From positions 1-64,000 of the forward strand of contig NZ_JAEFCF010000029.1 in assembly GCF_016405985.1 (NCBI RefSeq): a stretch of DNA of 64,000 nt. The letters run 5' to 3'. The stretch comes from Paracoccus sp. IB05. Lineage in GTDB: Bacteria > Pseudomonadota > Alphaproteobacteria > Rhodobacterales > Rhodobacteraceae. Both the position numbers and the translations under genes were made by a program. Position 1 is the stretch's first letter. The number at the start of each line of letters is the position of its first letter. Below the pieces are notes generated by a model. That model made no database searches. It saw only the letters and a list, made by a program, of their open reading frames with translations, and was not told the origin of the DNA. Below, piece by piece: positions 15,263 to 25,600 of this stretch.

Positions 15263-17647
15263 TCATGACGGCTCAAGATTGAACAGATCGAGCAGAAGGT
15301 CTGGATTTGTCCCACGACCTTCTAACTCTTCCAACAACTGTAGCAAGATTGGTTTATATCGGGAAACTGCCGCAGTCTTTTGATGGTCGCGAAGCGATGT
15401 CTTGCCGAAATCCGCGAGAGTCCTATGAATTGCCTCAGCCAACTCATCGGCCAGAGCATCTCGCCCAACGACAAGTGCTCCGGGATATTTCATTCGCCAG
15501 CGCAGCAATCCGGCAAGCAAGAATGGTGCATATTGGAAACGAGTATACTTCGTCCCCAATTCCTGTCTGAACTCAATCAATACCCGTTTGCCCAGTAAAT
15601 CTACATGCTTTCGTTCCAGCCGGAGTGGCGCAGTTTCAGACCGAGACAAAAGAAACGCGATCGCAGCGGTTTCACAACGATAGCTCCACTCTTTGATCGG
15701 GACTGAGAATAGCAGAGAAAATGCGCGACTTTCGTCCCGCTGTGAACGACAGGTCCGACCAAGCCCCTGAAAAATAAGAACCCAGTTCATCGAGTGTGTC
15801 ACAAAGGGATGCCGAAACAGCGGATTGCGGGCTTCCCATGCATCCAGTAGAAGGCCGGGAAGCTCTGGTGGAGAACGTTTGAACTGCCAGGTCAAAAATT
15901 TCAGGGATTCATTATTCGCGACCGTCTTTCCGCTGATCCGATCTCGGATATGCAGCATCGCACGTTCCGTCATCTTATCAAGCAGTTGAGTGGTGTCGTC
16001 GGGCAGCCCTTCCGGAATTCCTCCATCGCTGGAGATACAATACTCCCGGTTCGGGCGCGATGCGATGCGAGCCGCAAGACTGGCCCAGTCGACGGTCTCC
16101 TTGTCATCATTTTCCCGCAGGAGAGTGTAGAGGCCAGAGGCGCGTGTGCTATCCTCCCACGCCCCCAAACCACAGGGCAGAACCATCCGGTTCGGAATGG
16201 TTGCAGGGGCTGTGCCCAATTCCGCGATGAGATCATCCCATGGCTTTTGCACCTCTTCGGCGCTATTCCAGTCGATGGTGAACTGGCGGGAAATCGTGGG
16301 GGCGTCGATGATCAGCCTCGCACGTCCGGCCGCAGGCATCTGCTCAACTCTCAGTTCAACCTGAACTGCGGTTGGCACACTTGAGCCAATCTCAACCCGC
16401 GCCTTGCGCGGCCAAGGTTCAAGATCCTTGCACAAATGCACGCTGAACTCTGATTGATTGGGCTGGATTGCAAACCGTGCCGGGCGTGGGGATCGATAGA
16501 TTCGCCCGGCGGGAAGCGTCTCGGTGCTCTCGACGAGATCATAGTTTGCCGCCCCATCCTGACCAAGGACAATGGTCGAGATGCCCGGGAGAAAGTCAAA
16601 ATAGACCGGCTCACCCGCAGCATATCGCTTTGCAGCCTCGAGTGCGCCGTTGGCTACATTCGCAGAATCCGGGATAATAAGGGGACACGAAACCATGTCG
16701 CGCAGATCCTGCGCAATGGCAGCTCTGATCTCGCCCGTTGTCAAGGTTTCGAGAATGACGAAATCACAGCCTTCAAGTGTATTCAGATCGCTTGCGTTGA
16801 AATCCACTGCATCAAGGACAATGTCGGAGTTCATGGCGACCTGAGAAAACCCACCCCGCGCGTTCCGGATCAGTTCCGGCTCGCAATCCGCATCAAATGC
16901 CCAGGCCGATGGAGAGCGCGCGTGTTCTTTCCAGCCTGGATCGGGGGCGGAGCCTGATGTCTGAAGTTGACTTCCGATACGGGAAAGCAGGCCAGCATAG
17001 CCAAGGCAGGAATTCAGCAGCGTTGCCGCCTGCTGTCGCTCGGGCGCGAAGACCGACAACCGTGCTTCAGCTTCAAGGCGCAATGTCAGCTTCTGGATTG
17101 TAAAACCTTCACCAACGTGGCCAAGGACACCAATTTTCAGACCGTCCTTGGGTTTCACTTGGTCTGGCATGGTGGTCAGCCAACCCAGAACACTGAGCAC
17201 AGAGCGCCAGACCAGCAAACCCCGCCCGAGCCGGGCGGAAGCGACTGCCGAAAGCAGGCGTTCTTGCAGTTGTTCGCCAGTGCCGGGGTGATCGTCAATC
17301 GAGATCGCACAGTATTTCGCACCATGCGCATGCCCTGACAGTGCTGCCGCCAGAGCTGTGACCGGGGTTGCGTGATCCGCCAGCATTGCCCGCACCAAAC
17401 GTCTGCGATCAGATGCGCCGACATCTCCCCAGCCGCCACCGCGACCATGGGGCGCAAGCGCTGCTTGTGAGCCACCAATCCAGCTTTCGCTGTGACCTGT
17501 GCCTATCCGAACAACCGCAGGATTGAGGATTGCCCCTCCAAGATGCTGCCCTTCGATGACCTCTTCGCCATCTTCCATGACTCGCCAGTTGCGAGCGGCA
17601 CTGTCCTTCCAACCGTTGAGATCATACCCACAAAGTTTTCGCGACAT
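15263..17647 (-). CDS. Hsp70-like ATPase (CnuH-like) of a CoCoNuT-type system
   Basis: A 794-residue protein whose first ~400 residues have the actin/Hsp70 nucleotide-binding layout. There is a phosphate-1-like loop near the N-terminus (CGYDLNGWKDSAARNW) and a phosphate-2-like strand-loop around residue 175 (GVLGHVGEGFTIQKLTL). The rest is less recognisable, with a helical C-terminus. Start and upstream stop overlap as TGATG, so it is the last gene of a coupled five-gene operon. Hsp70-like proteins are described in the CoCoNuT branch of McrBC-type systems, where they are proposed to bind RNA or ribosomal components. Assignment rests on these loops and on context. Confidence 0.55.
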   Translation of the reverse strand: MSRKLCGYDLNGWKDSAARNWRVMEDGEEVIEGQHLGGAILNPAVVRIGTGHSESWIGGSQAALAPHGRGGGWGDVGASDRRRLVRAMLADHATPVTALAAALSGHAHGAKYCAISIDDHPGTGEQLQERLLSAVASARLGRGLLVWRSVLSVLGWLTTMPDQVKPKDGLKIGVLGHVGEGFTIQKLTLRLEAEARLSVFAPERQQAATLLNSCLGYAGLLSRIGSQLQTSGSAPDPGWKEHARSPSAWAFDADCEPELIRNARGGFSQVAMNSDIVLDAVDFNASDLNTLEGCDFVILETLTTGEIRAAIAQDLRDMVSCPLIIPDSANVANGALEAAKRYAAGEPVYFDFLPGISTIVLGQDGAANYDLVESTETLPAGRIYRSPRPARFAIQPNQSEFSVHLCKDLEPWPRKARVEIGSSVPTAVQVELRVEQMPAAGRARLIIDAPTISRQFTIDWNSAEEVQKPWDDLIAELGTAPATIPNRMVLPCGLGAWEDSTRASGLYTLLRENDDKETVDWASLAARIASRPNREYCISSDGGIPEGLPDDTTQLLDKMTERAMLHIRDRISGKTVANNESLKFLTWQFKRSPPELPGLLLDAWEARNPLFRHPFVTHSMNWVLIFQGLGRTCRSQRDESRAFSLLFSVPIKEWSYRCETAAIAFLLSRSETAPLRLERKHVDLLGKRVLIEFRQELGTKYTRFQYAPFLLAGLLRWRMKYPGALVVGRDALADELAEAIHRTLADFGKTSLRDHQKTAAVSRYKPILLQLLEELEGRGTNPDLLLDLFNLEPS

Positions 17648-19146
17648 CAGGTTGCTCCCCAGATGTCGCGCTGCAGGAATGCTCGGATAAAATTGCGCCC
17701 CGCATTGAGTGATGGCCCTGCAGCATCAAAGGCGATGGCCTGAACAAATGCTCCATTCCTATCCGCCTGTGCGGCCTGCGGTTGGTGGTGCCCGGGCGTA
17801 AGGATAAGACCGTGGCGGATGCGCTCCTGCTGGTTTGACACCTTCATGAGCTGAGAAACGCGCAGCCCGGCCTCCTCTGCTGCCGTTTCGAGGTCCAACC
17901 TGTCCATTGCGTGGGGGGTCCAAACCGCAACGCGATGAGGAAATGCGGTTGCATCGAAAGGGTTTGAAATGCGTAGTGCGACATGCGCACGCGCATGAGT
18001 CAACAAGGTTCCGGGAACCTCTGGTCTGGCCATGACTTCGACAACGCGGCCAAGAGACTTCACCCAGAAAACCGCAATCGGACGTTCCTGTTCAAACCAA
18101 ATTCCGTTCGCTGCCTCATCCCGAAATTGGATTGGAGCCTGTGCAACGAGTTGAGCACCGTCCATCTCGCCTAATGCCAGGACCATCGCCAAAACTGTAA
18201 AATCCGTCCATGTCTGCGCTTGCCAGGCCCAGAGCTCGTCCAGCGCCTTTTCGCGCCGCAACAGCGCTTCCCATGCTTCGCGTATCTCGCGGTAAACCCT
18301 GTCCTCAAGCAGGACATAGTTTGGAGTCATATCAGCCGAAGAAATGCCGACACCGAGTTGGACAAGCTCTGCTGCAAGGCTTTTGCACAGCTTCACATAG
18401 CTCAGCACTGCCTGATAGCGACTGCTGCCCTGCGCCTTGGGATGTTCGCGTATCCATTCGCGGCCAACATCGCCTGCCAATCGCAGATAGGCATGGGTCA
18501 CGCGGTTTTCGAGCGTATCGAAATTCTCGTGTCGGACAACCGCCAAGATGCGCTGTGCTGCACCTGCACGTTCTGCAGTTGATCGTCCCGGCTGTCGTGA
18601 AAGCCATTGCATGGAGCCGCGGTCCATCTCCTGCACGCGATCAAGAGGTGTCAACTCGCGGTTTCGCCTCAGAACGCGACGGATGCGCTCCCGAAATTGC
18701 TTGAGAACGGGTGACATCTCTCGTGCCTGCCGCACAATTTCGGCCATACGAGGGTCTTCTTCCCGTTCCGCCCGGTCCCAGGCCGCAGCAAGGTGCCGCC
18801 AAAGAGTAGAAGGATCATCAAGTGCTTCGCCAAGTTCCTGCACGCGGGCGGTGACCTCGTTCATTCGGGCCAGAGCCGCAAATGCATCAGGATCGGCTTC
18901 TTCTCCGGCTTTTCCGCGCGGTCGAAGCGGGAACCCCTCACGAGTTGGCGCTTTGGAGGAGTGCCTTTTCGGATAGGGATGCTGGAGCAGATCTCGCCGG
19001 CGCTCACCGATCTTGCCGCGCATGATGACGACATGTTCGCCAGCCGACTCGACGCCATCACTCTCGGACAATAGACAATGGGAACGTCCGAAGGACTCGG
19101 CGTCCGGCAGTGACGCGTCCGACCAAGGCCGCTGCAGCCGAAGCAT
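17647..19146 (-). CDS. DUF2357 / McrC-like protein
   Basis: A 499-residue protein. The central block, with RHENFDTLENRVTHAYLRLA at about 210 and a helical segment to about 320, is typical of DUF2357 and McrC-like proteins that partner McrB-type NTPases. The first ~110 residues are low-complexity and charged. I do not see an unambiguous D...ExK nuclease motif in the C-terminal part, so the nuclease may be degenerate or absent. It overlaps both neighbours as TGATG, directly after the McrB-like gene, the usual McrB-McrC order. It probably couples the NTPase to the effector. Confidence 0.6.
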   Translation of the reverse strand: MLRLQRPWSDASLPDAESFGRSHCLLSESDGVESAGEHVVIMRGKIGERRRDLLQHPYPKRHSSKAPTREGFPLRPRGKAGEEADPDAFAALARMNEVTARVQELGEALDDPSTLWRHLAAAWDRAEREEDPRMAEIVRQAREMSPVLKQFRERIRRVLRRNRELTPLDRVQEMDRGSMQWLSRQPGRSTAERAGAAQRILAVVRHENFDTLENRVTHAYLRLAGDVGREWIREHPKAQGSSRYQAVLSYVKLCKSLAAELVQLGVGISSADMTPNYVLLEDRVYREIREAWEALLRREKALDELWAWQAQTWTDFTVLAMVLALGEMDGAQLVAQAPIQFRDEAANGIWFEQERPIAVFWVKSLGRVVEVMARPEVPGTLLTHARAHVALRISNPFDATAFPHRVAVWTPHAMDRLDLETAAEEAGLRVSQLMKVSNQQERIRHGLILTPGHHQPQAAQADRNGAFVQAIAFDAAGPSLNAGRNFIRAFLQRDIWGAT

Positions 19147-21155
19147 CAGCGAATAACCCCTTTCCAGACGAATTGCCCGGTTCCTTCTGCGGCATCAACC
19201 GATTGCCGGATAGCGTCCGCAAGCGGCTCATCCCCCAAGTCCTCGGAGAGTTTGCGCAGACGTTCAAAGTTCTGGCTCATATCCTCCACGTCGACCCCCC
19301 GGAGCTTGGGAAGCAGCCGCATCTCGATCTGATCAGCAAGTGCAACAGAAATCCGATCCGAAACTCCCTCCACTTCGGGATAGGCCACGGTGAATGCAAG
19401 GATGGCCCGGCCAAGCCGATGGCCAAAAGGCTTGCCAAAATCCTGCATCATAGCGAGCATCTCTTCGATCCGCCCCTGGGCTCGGTTCAGATCGGCAGGT
19501 GGAAGGCCGCGGGCACACCAGCGATCCCATTGCCTACGGCTGAGCGCGCGCTCTTCGGGGGGCTGGCTCGTCACATTGGCCTGAACCAGATGCCGGGGCG
19601 CCCCGAAGCGCATCACATTGGCACGGTCGACGACCTTGTCTGACAGGGATTGCGTGCTTTCATCCTCGTTCATCGTGCCTGCAAACAGCAGATTATAACC
19701 CGGAAAAATGCGCTGCTGTGCCTTGGGGATTTCCAATTCGATTTCTGCGTCCTTGCGCAGGTTCGCATCGGACTCGCGCCCCTTTGCAGGACGGCTTTCA
19801 AGACGACTGAGGAAATCAGAGAAATAGTATTCGACGCGCGCCAGATTCATCTCATCGAGAAGGATCATCAACATACGGTCTTTGATCGCGGCCTCATTAT
19901 TCTGCTCATCAAGCGCAAAAAGAGCGCGGGCCATGTCCGTGGGACGGAAACGCCCTTCGATATAGTTGTAAAAGCCCATCAGATCCTGAGGGCTGTCCCA
20001 TCGGGGTTGAACAGGAACCTGCAAAAACCCGATCCCCATGCCAGCAGCATATTGGCGAGGCAGCTGGCTTTTCCCCGTGCCGGAAATACCCGCAAGGACG
20101 GCCATCTGTGTGGTGTCGTTCACCTTCATGGCGGTGTGGAAAGCGTGCAGAATCCGGTCTGGATAGGTCAGGCCGAAAGCCTTGAAGCGGTCCTTCACGC
20201 GTTTCAGCGCATCGCCTTCGTTCATGGCCTCTGCCTGCCGCCAGGACATCAGGCCGGTCACGACTTGGGGTGCTTGCTTCAGCTCACGTAGCGGATCGGC
20301 CTCGCCCGCTCCCCCTGCGGTGAGGCCGCGCGCCTTTTCGATGTCGCGCTCAAGGCTGGCCTTGCGGGCTTCGAGAGCGTTGATCCGATCTCCTGCTGCT
20401 GCCTGTTCCTGCGCGAGATCGTTGCTGCGCTGCCGTGCAGCGGCAAGCCCAGCTGCAAGCCGCTCGGATTCATCGCGCTGAGTTCCCAGATTGGCGCGAG
20501 AAGCCGAAAGCCGCTCCTCAACTTCGCTAAGCTCAGCTGATTTTGCTGCAAGTCGCCCTGTCAAAGTAGCAGTTTCTGCCTCCAGTTGACGTGCTTCCTC
20601 GGCCAACGATGCCACCCGCGCCTCTGCCGCCTGCAAAGTCTGCAATCTGTCGCGGAGCTCATTGACCTGTGCATCAAGCCTGTCGCGTTCCTGGTTGAGA
20701 GCTTCAATTCGATGATCGATCGCTTCGGCCTTGGCCAGCCTGTCCTTCACCTCATCGTAATCGGCTCTTGCCGTAGCCAGCGAGGCATCTGCTTCAAGCT
20801 TTTCTGTCCGGGCAGCTTCTGTCTCATGGCGGATGGCTTCAACCTCCGCCCGCCGGGCTTCGGATTGGCTCCACTCCGCCAGCAAGTCATCGCGCTTCCG
20901 CTCCAGCGCATCAACTTCGGCACCAATCTCGGCGACATGGGCAAGTGCCTGACGGCGCTTCTCCAACTCCGCCTCGATATCTGAGATGGTTTTGCGTTTC
21001 TCTTCGATACGGGCAGCGACCGCCCGCTCTTCCTCCAATGGCCCAGCCAGTGCCACGGCCTTGTCATGTTGGGTGGCCAGAAAAACCGTGACCAGAGCCA
21101 GGACAACAAGTGCCACCGCAAGTGCAAGAAAAACAAACATGTTTGCTGTAAACAT
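19146..21155 (-). CDS. Membrane coiled-coil McrB-like AAA+ NTPase
   Basis: A 669-residue protein with a single N-terminal membrane helix (about 6-27, LALAVALVVLALVTVFL), a coiled coil of about 240 residues and a C-terminal McrB-type AAA+ domain. The domain shows Walker A GISGTGKSQ (about 355), Walker B MILLDEMNLARVEYYFSDF (about 428), and at about 490 GTMNEDESTQSLSDKVVDRA. That last stretch corresponds to McrB's MNxxDR signature but with Glu-Ser instead of Asp-Arg. The GGCGGGA site precedes ATG 21155. Membrane anchor plus coiled coil plus McrB-like motor is the hallmark of CoCoNuT systems. It would hydrolyse GTP or ATP to drive the DUF2357 partner. Confidence 0.75.
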   Translation of the reverse strand: MFTANMFVFLALAVALVVLALVTVFLATQHDKAVALAGPLEEERAVAARIEEKRKTISDIEAELEKRRQALAHVAEIGAEVDALERKRDDLLAEWSQSEARRAEVEAIRHETEAARTEKLEADASLATARADYDEVKDRLAKAEAIDHRIEALNQERDRLDAQVNELRDRLQTLQAAEARVASLAEEARQLEAETATLTGRLAAKSAELSEVEERLSASRANLGTQRDESERLAAGLAAARQRSNDLAQEQAAAGDRINALEARKASLERDIEKARGLTAGGAGEADPLRELKQAPQVVTGLMSWRQAEAMNEGDALKRVKDRFKAFGLTYPDRILHAFHTAMKVNDTTQMAVLAGISGTGKSQLPRQYAAGMGIGFLQVPVQPRWDSPQDLMGFYNYIEGRFRPTDMARALFALDEQNNEAAIKDRMLMILLDEMNLARVEYYFSDFLSRLESRPAKGRESDANLRKDAEIELEIPKAQQRIFPGYNLLFAGTMNEDESTQSLSDKVVDRANVMRFGAPRHLVQANVTSQPPEERALSRRQWDRWCARGLPPADLNRAQGRIEEMLAMMQDFGKPFGHRLGRAILAFTVAYPEVEGVSDRISVALADQIEMRLLPKLRGVDVEDMSQNFERLRKLSEDLGDEPLADAIRQSVDAAEGTGQFVWKGVIR

Positions 21156-21165
21156 CTGTCCCGCC

Positions 21166-22659
21166 TCAATCGTTCGTTTCGCCGGGCGCAGACGCCGGAT
21201 CGTTCACTGGTGTCGGAGTTTCACCATTTGCCGCCGGGAGCACGCTGGAGGACTCCGCCGCAGCAATCTGGGCCTGCAGCATGGAGAGCCGCGCTTCCAG
21301 CGCAACAACTTCTGGTGTCAGAGCGGCACGCCGTGTTTCCAATCCTTGGACTTCGGCATCCAACTGGTCCTTTGATGTCTTGCGCAGGGTGATTGCCTGA
21401 CGAACGGTGACCTCGGCAGCTCTCGCATCGGAGAGGCGCCCTGCCGCCGTGGAAATATCAGCCTCAACGGAAGCAAGGCTGACGCGGGCAGTTTCAAGCG
21501 CCGTGGTCCGCTCTGCCAATTCCGCAGCCACGGCCGAACTCCGGGCCTCAAGCGCAGATATTTGCTGCTCGGCGTCGACTATCCGTGCGAGGATGGCACC
21601 TCTGTTGGCAATCTCAAGCGAAAGCCGCGAAATCTCATCCCGCGCCGCATCCCGTTCAGTCACAGCACCTGCGGCCTCCTGACGTGCAGTGGCAAGAGCT
21701 TGTTGTTGCTGGGTGATGCGGGAGGTCAGATCATCCAATCGAGTTTGAAGCGTATCACCCTCTCTGCCGAGCTCGGCGACACGCGCTTCTGCCATGCCAA
21801 CATCGGCAGCCAGACGTTCACGCTGCGATGCGAGCCCCGATATTGCTTCCACAAGACTGGTGCGATTCGCACTGGATTGGCCAATCTCTGTTCGCAGGGG
21901 GCCGATTTCACCTTGAAGGCGTGCGAGTTCGGCCTCCATGGCCGCAACCTCTTGCTGTCGCGCAGCAAGCCTCGCCTCGATGCCATCCAACTCTTCGGCG
22001 CGGGCAGCCAAGGCGGTCATGCGAACGGTGAGTGCATCAAACTCTGATCTCAGTGCTGTCAGCTCGGTTCTTCTGGCCGCAATTTCGGAATCCAGGCTCG
22101 CGCGTTCATCCCGCAGACCAGCGATTTCCTGGGTCAGCCCATCGCGCGAAGATATCTGATCAGAAACGGCACGCTGAAGCGTGTCCCGCTCGGACGTCAG
22201 GACGGCTATGCGTTGCTCAAGCTCACGCACAGATCGTTCCAACGTTGTGATTTCTCCTGTGAGACCGGCTGCTTGCGCGATGGTTTCGTTGGCCTGGGCA
22301 AGCCGTGCAGCAAGGGCATCAATCTCGGCAACCGAGGTATCACGCCGCGCGACTGCTCCGTCACGCTCTGCAGATATGCGCGCCGCATCCTGTGTAAGGC
22401 CACGCAGTTCGTCTTGCCGCGCCGACAGGTCGCCCTCGATTGTCGCCCGATCCGCCAGCAGGGCATCACGACTGGTGCGAAGCCTGTCACGCTCACCAGA
22501 AAAATAGTCGATATCACCGGCGATTTCGCCATAGCGCTGATGGAGGGCGTTGGTTTGGAACCCGAGCCAGCCAACCCCGCCGATTGCAAGAACCGCAAGC
22601 ACCGTCGCCACGGTCGTATGGGTGCGCTGCCTACGCGAGGTCTCGTTCGATGAGGTCAA
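21166..22659 (-). CDS. Membrane-anchored long coiled-coil protein
   Basis: A 497-residue protein: short basic cytoplasmic N-terminus, one membrane helix (about 16-34, TTVATVLAVLAIGGVGWLGF), about 400 residues of heptad-rich coiled coil and a disordered Pro/Glu tail. The start is TTG 22659, with GGAGG at 7-base spacing, overlapping the helicase gene by 29 bases. No enzymatic motif is visible. It lies between the helicase and the McrB-like NTPase, whose own membrane helix and coiled coil are similar in kind, so the two may pair into a membrane scaffold. It is a structural component by inference. Confidence 0.6.
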   Translation of the reverse strand: MTSSNETSRRQRTHTTVATVLAVLAIGGVGWLGFQTNALHQRYGEIAGDIDYFSGERDRLRTSRDALLADRATIEGDLSARQDELRGLTQDAARISAERDGAVARRDTSVAEIDALAARLAQANETIAQAAGLTGEITTLERSVRELEQRIAVLTSERDTLQRAVSDQISSRDGLTQEIAGLRDERASLDSEIAARRTELTALRSEFDALTVRMTALAARAEELDGIEARLAARQQEVAAMEAELARLQGEIGPLRTEIGQSSANRTSLVEAISGLASQRERLAADVGMAEARVAELGREGDTLQTRLDDLTSRITQQQQALATARQEAAGAVTERDAARDEISRLSLEIANRGAILARIVDAEQQISALEARSSAVAAELAERTTALETARVSLASVEADISTAAGRLSDARAAEVTVRQAITLRKTSKDQLDAEVQGLETRRAALTPEVVALEARLSMLQAQIAAAESSSVLPAANGETPTPVNDPASAPGETND

Positions 22660-25600
22660 GACATGCCTCCATATCCTTGGCTAATTCATCCACCCAGAAC
22701 CTACGCACGCGCCAGCCGAGTGATTTCAGTTGATGGTCACGCCAATGGTCGGACAGCTTCCGTCCACCGTCTGTGCCTTCGTGAAAAAGGCGGCCGTCCA
22801 CTTCAAGGTCGAGCTTGATGTCACCGGCGCCAAAAAGCGCGAAATCGAGTCTTCGGCCTGCAATTTCGTATTGCGGCTTCGGAGAAAGACCGCGCCCCAG
22901 AAGGGCATGATAGAGCCTGCGCTCCCAATCACTGTCAAAGACGCCTTCTCCGCTACGTTTTCGGGGTTCGGTCGCTGCGGCTGCAAGCGCCGCAAGAGTT
23001 CGGACCTTGCCGCTGCGGGCATAGTCGAGATCACCAAAAACATGGGCAACCGCCCTTGCGCGCGAAATGGCAACATTCAAACGCCGATGGTCTTTTTGCA
23101 AGAATGTCACGGCTGACACCCGGCTGCCCGCCCCGAGAGTCGGAGAAAACAACATGACATCGCGTTCCTGGCCTTGAAAACCATCCACCGTCGCCACGCG
23201 GAACTCAGCTGCCTCGAGTTTGTGGGCGGGGATCTTGCTCCGAACGGCCTGCTCGATCGCATGCACCTGGCCCCTGAAGGGGGAAGTCACACCTACGGTT
23301 CCGTCATAACCTTCGCGCAGCAGGAGAGCCTCAAGATGACTGACGATGGCTGCAACCTCGGCCGAATTAACATTGCTCGCGTCCATCGCCATCGGTGCGA
23401 GAACATGCGTCCAATCCAATCCCGGCTTGCACCCCTTCGGTGGACGGATCGTCGCCGGGTCATACGCGGTCCGCAGTGCCTGACCGTAGAACTCCCGGCT
23501 GATATAGTCGACGATCGGACCTGCGGAGCGATATTGCTGCCGAAGCAGAATCCGTTCGCACCCCGGCACTCGCCGCGCAAAGTCGAACAGGGAATTGCGG
23601 CTTTGGGCGTAACGGCTCATACGGGTGACCGGCAAACCTTGCGCCTGCATAAGATTGCGATCCTGTGCCTGTCCCAATTGGGCAATAAAGCTGAGCTGTC
23701 TATTGTCACCAACAACAACCGCACGGCGCGCCCTTGCAAAAAGCGGCAGGGCAGATGCGATGTCACACTGGCTGGCCTCGTCGAAGATAACCAGATCGAA
23801 CAGACCGTCATCCAGCGGAATACGTTTTGGTGTGCCCAGAACGGAAGCCAGCCACAGCGGCCGATGCTGAACGACGGCCTGGGTGAGATCACTGGGCAGC
23901 GGCCCCTTGGCCCCGTGAAAATCGAGATCAGCCTTTGCATGGTCAAGCTGCTCGCGCTTTTCCGAGGAAACAGCAGTGCGTCCTTTCAGAACAACCGGCA
24001 GAAGTTTCTTTGCCAGTTCGGCGATGGAACTGCTGAGCGCCACCGTGTCACCCGGTATGGAAAGGCCGTCTCTTTCTCCTCGCCGGAATGACAGTTCCCG
24101 CACGATATCAACGCCTTCTGACGCGGGATGGGTGTTTCTTGCGCTTTGACGGAGGAAAAGTCGACGTAACCAGGCGATCAGTTTTGCTATGCCCCGGACT
24201 GTCTGGGGGGCATCGCGGCCGCGGTCTGCGATGTCGTCCGACTGCAGATGCTTGATGCGGGCCTCGAGGCGCTCGATAAGGTCCGCGATTTCGCATTCAA
24301 GCGCAGCCCGCTGTGTCATGATGTCCAAAGCGGTGCCGCGGTCTTCGGCCATTTGGCAAAGCCGGGCGAAAAGCGCTTCGTCATATGGGCGTGCAGAACC
24401 ATCCTGTCCTGCGATGATTTCAGCAAGAACAGACAAGAACGACCTGTCGATATCGCGCGCCGGATCGAGCGTGCGGACCAGGAATGGTGTATCCGATGCA
24501 AGCGCGCCGATCCTGTCCTCAACGGCATCAAGTGCCTGGTGATTTTTTGAGGCGACCAGAACCGATCCGCCCGCAAAGAGCACGGAAGCTGCAATGGACA
24601 CGATGGCTTGCGATTTACCGGTCCCTGGAGGGCCAGTGACGACGGTCAACGCGTTGTGGCACGCTGATCTGACCGCAGCGATCTGTTCGGCATTGACCTG
24701 ACCAACGTTGATCGCAGGAAATGGTTTTTCTGACGCTGGCGCAGAGAGGCCAAGCACGGGGCCGAGGGCGGTGCGGGCAAGCCGCTCATGTGGCCAGGCT
24801 GCGATCTGGTCGAGGTCACGAACCGCACCTGCCGTAAAGCTGCTGTCATCCGGCAGGAAAAGTGCTGTCGCATCATAGATGCCCTGGCTGTCCGCGTCGA
24901 CTTCCGATGCGGCCCATTCTCCCGTGACCTTCATGCGGATCTGACCTGCGGCGGCATCACCAAGCCGCGACAGGAAATCTTCCCCCATGAGGCCGACGCC
25001 ATCGCTTTGAACAAAGACCTCAGCCAGATCCTTTGCCCGCCAGCCTGTCATGCGAGCGGCACCTTTCAGCCAGTCGGGATTGACCAGAACGTCATTTGCA
25101 GCGATCTCGACATGCAATTGCCCATCGGCGCGTCGCCATTCTGCGGCTATCAGACCGACAGGCCAGATTGCGGGCACGCCTGATCTGCGCCCGATCGCGA
25201 TAGGCCACCCGATCGCAAGAGCGTTTTCGTTGGCCTCTCGCCGCAGGAGGGCAGCCCGGAAGTCCGATGACAATGCATCGAGATCAATTGTCAGGATCGT
25301 TGTCTTCCCCTTCTCGGGGAGAATGGGACCCCGACCTGCCACCAGATGCCAGGCGCTGCCGTGACGATCTGGGGCTTCTGTAGTCGCACCACGCGGATCG
25401 GCACGCAAGGCAGAGCGCCAATAGCGCAACAGCGCCTGTGGCTCGATCTGGCTGTCCGCCTCACCGTCTGATAGATCCTCTGCCTCTACGATATCCCGGA
25501 CAGAACGGCTGAATGGAGCTGCGACGAGCGTGGACCTCTCACCTGGGGCTCCATTGTCTTGCAGGCGCGGTTCCTTCAGATTCTTCAGTGTCGGCGGAGC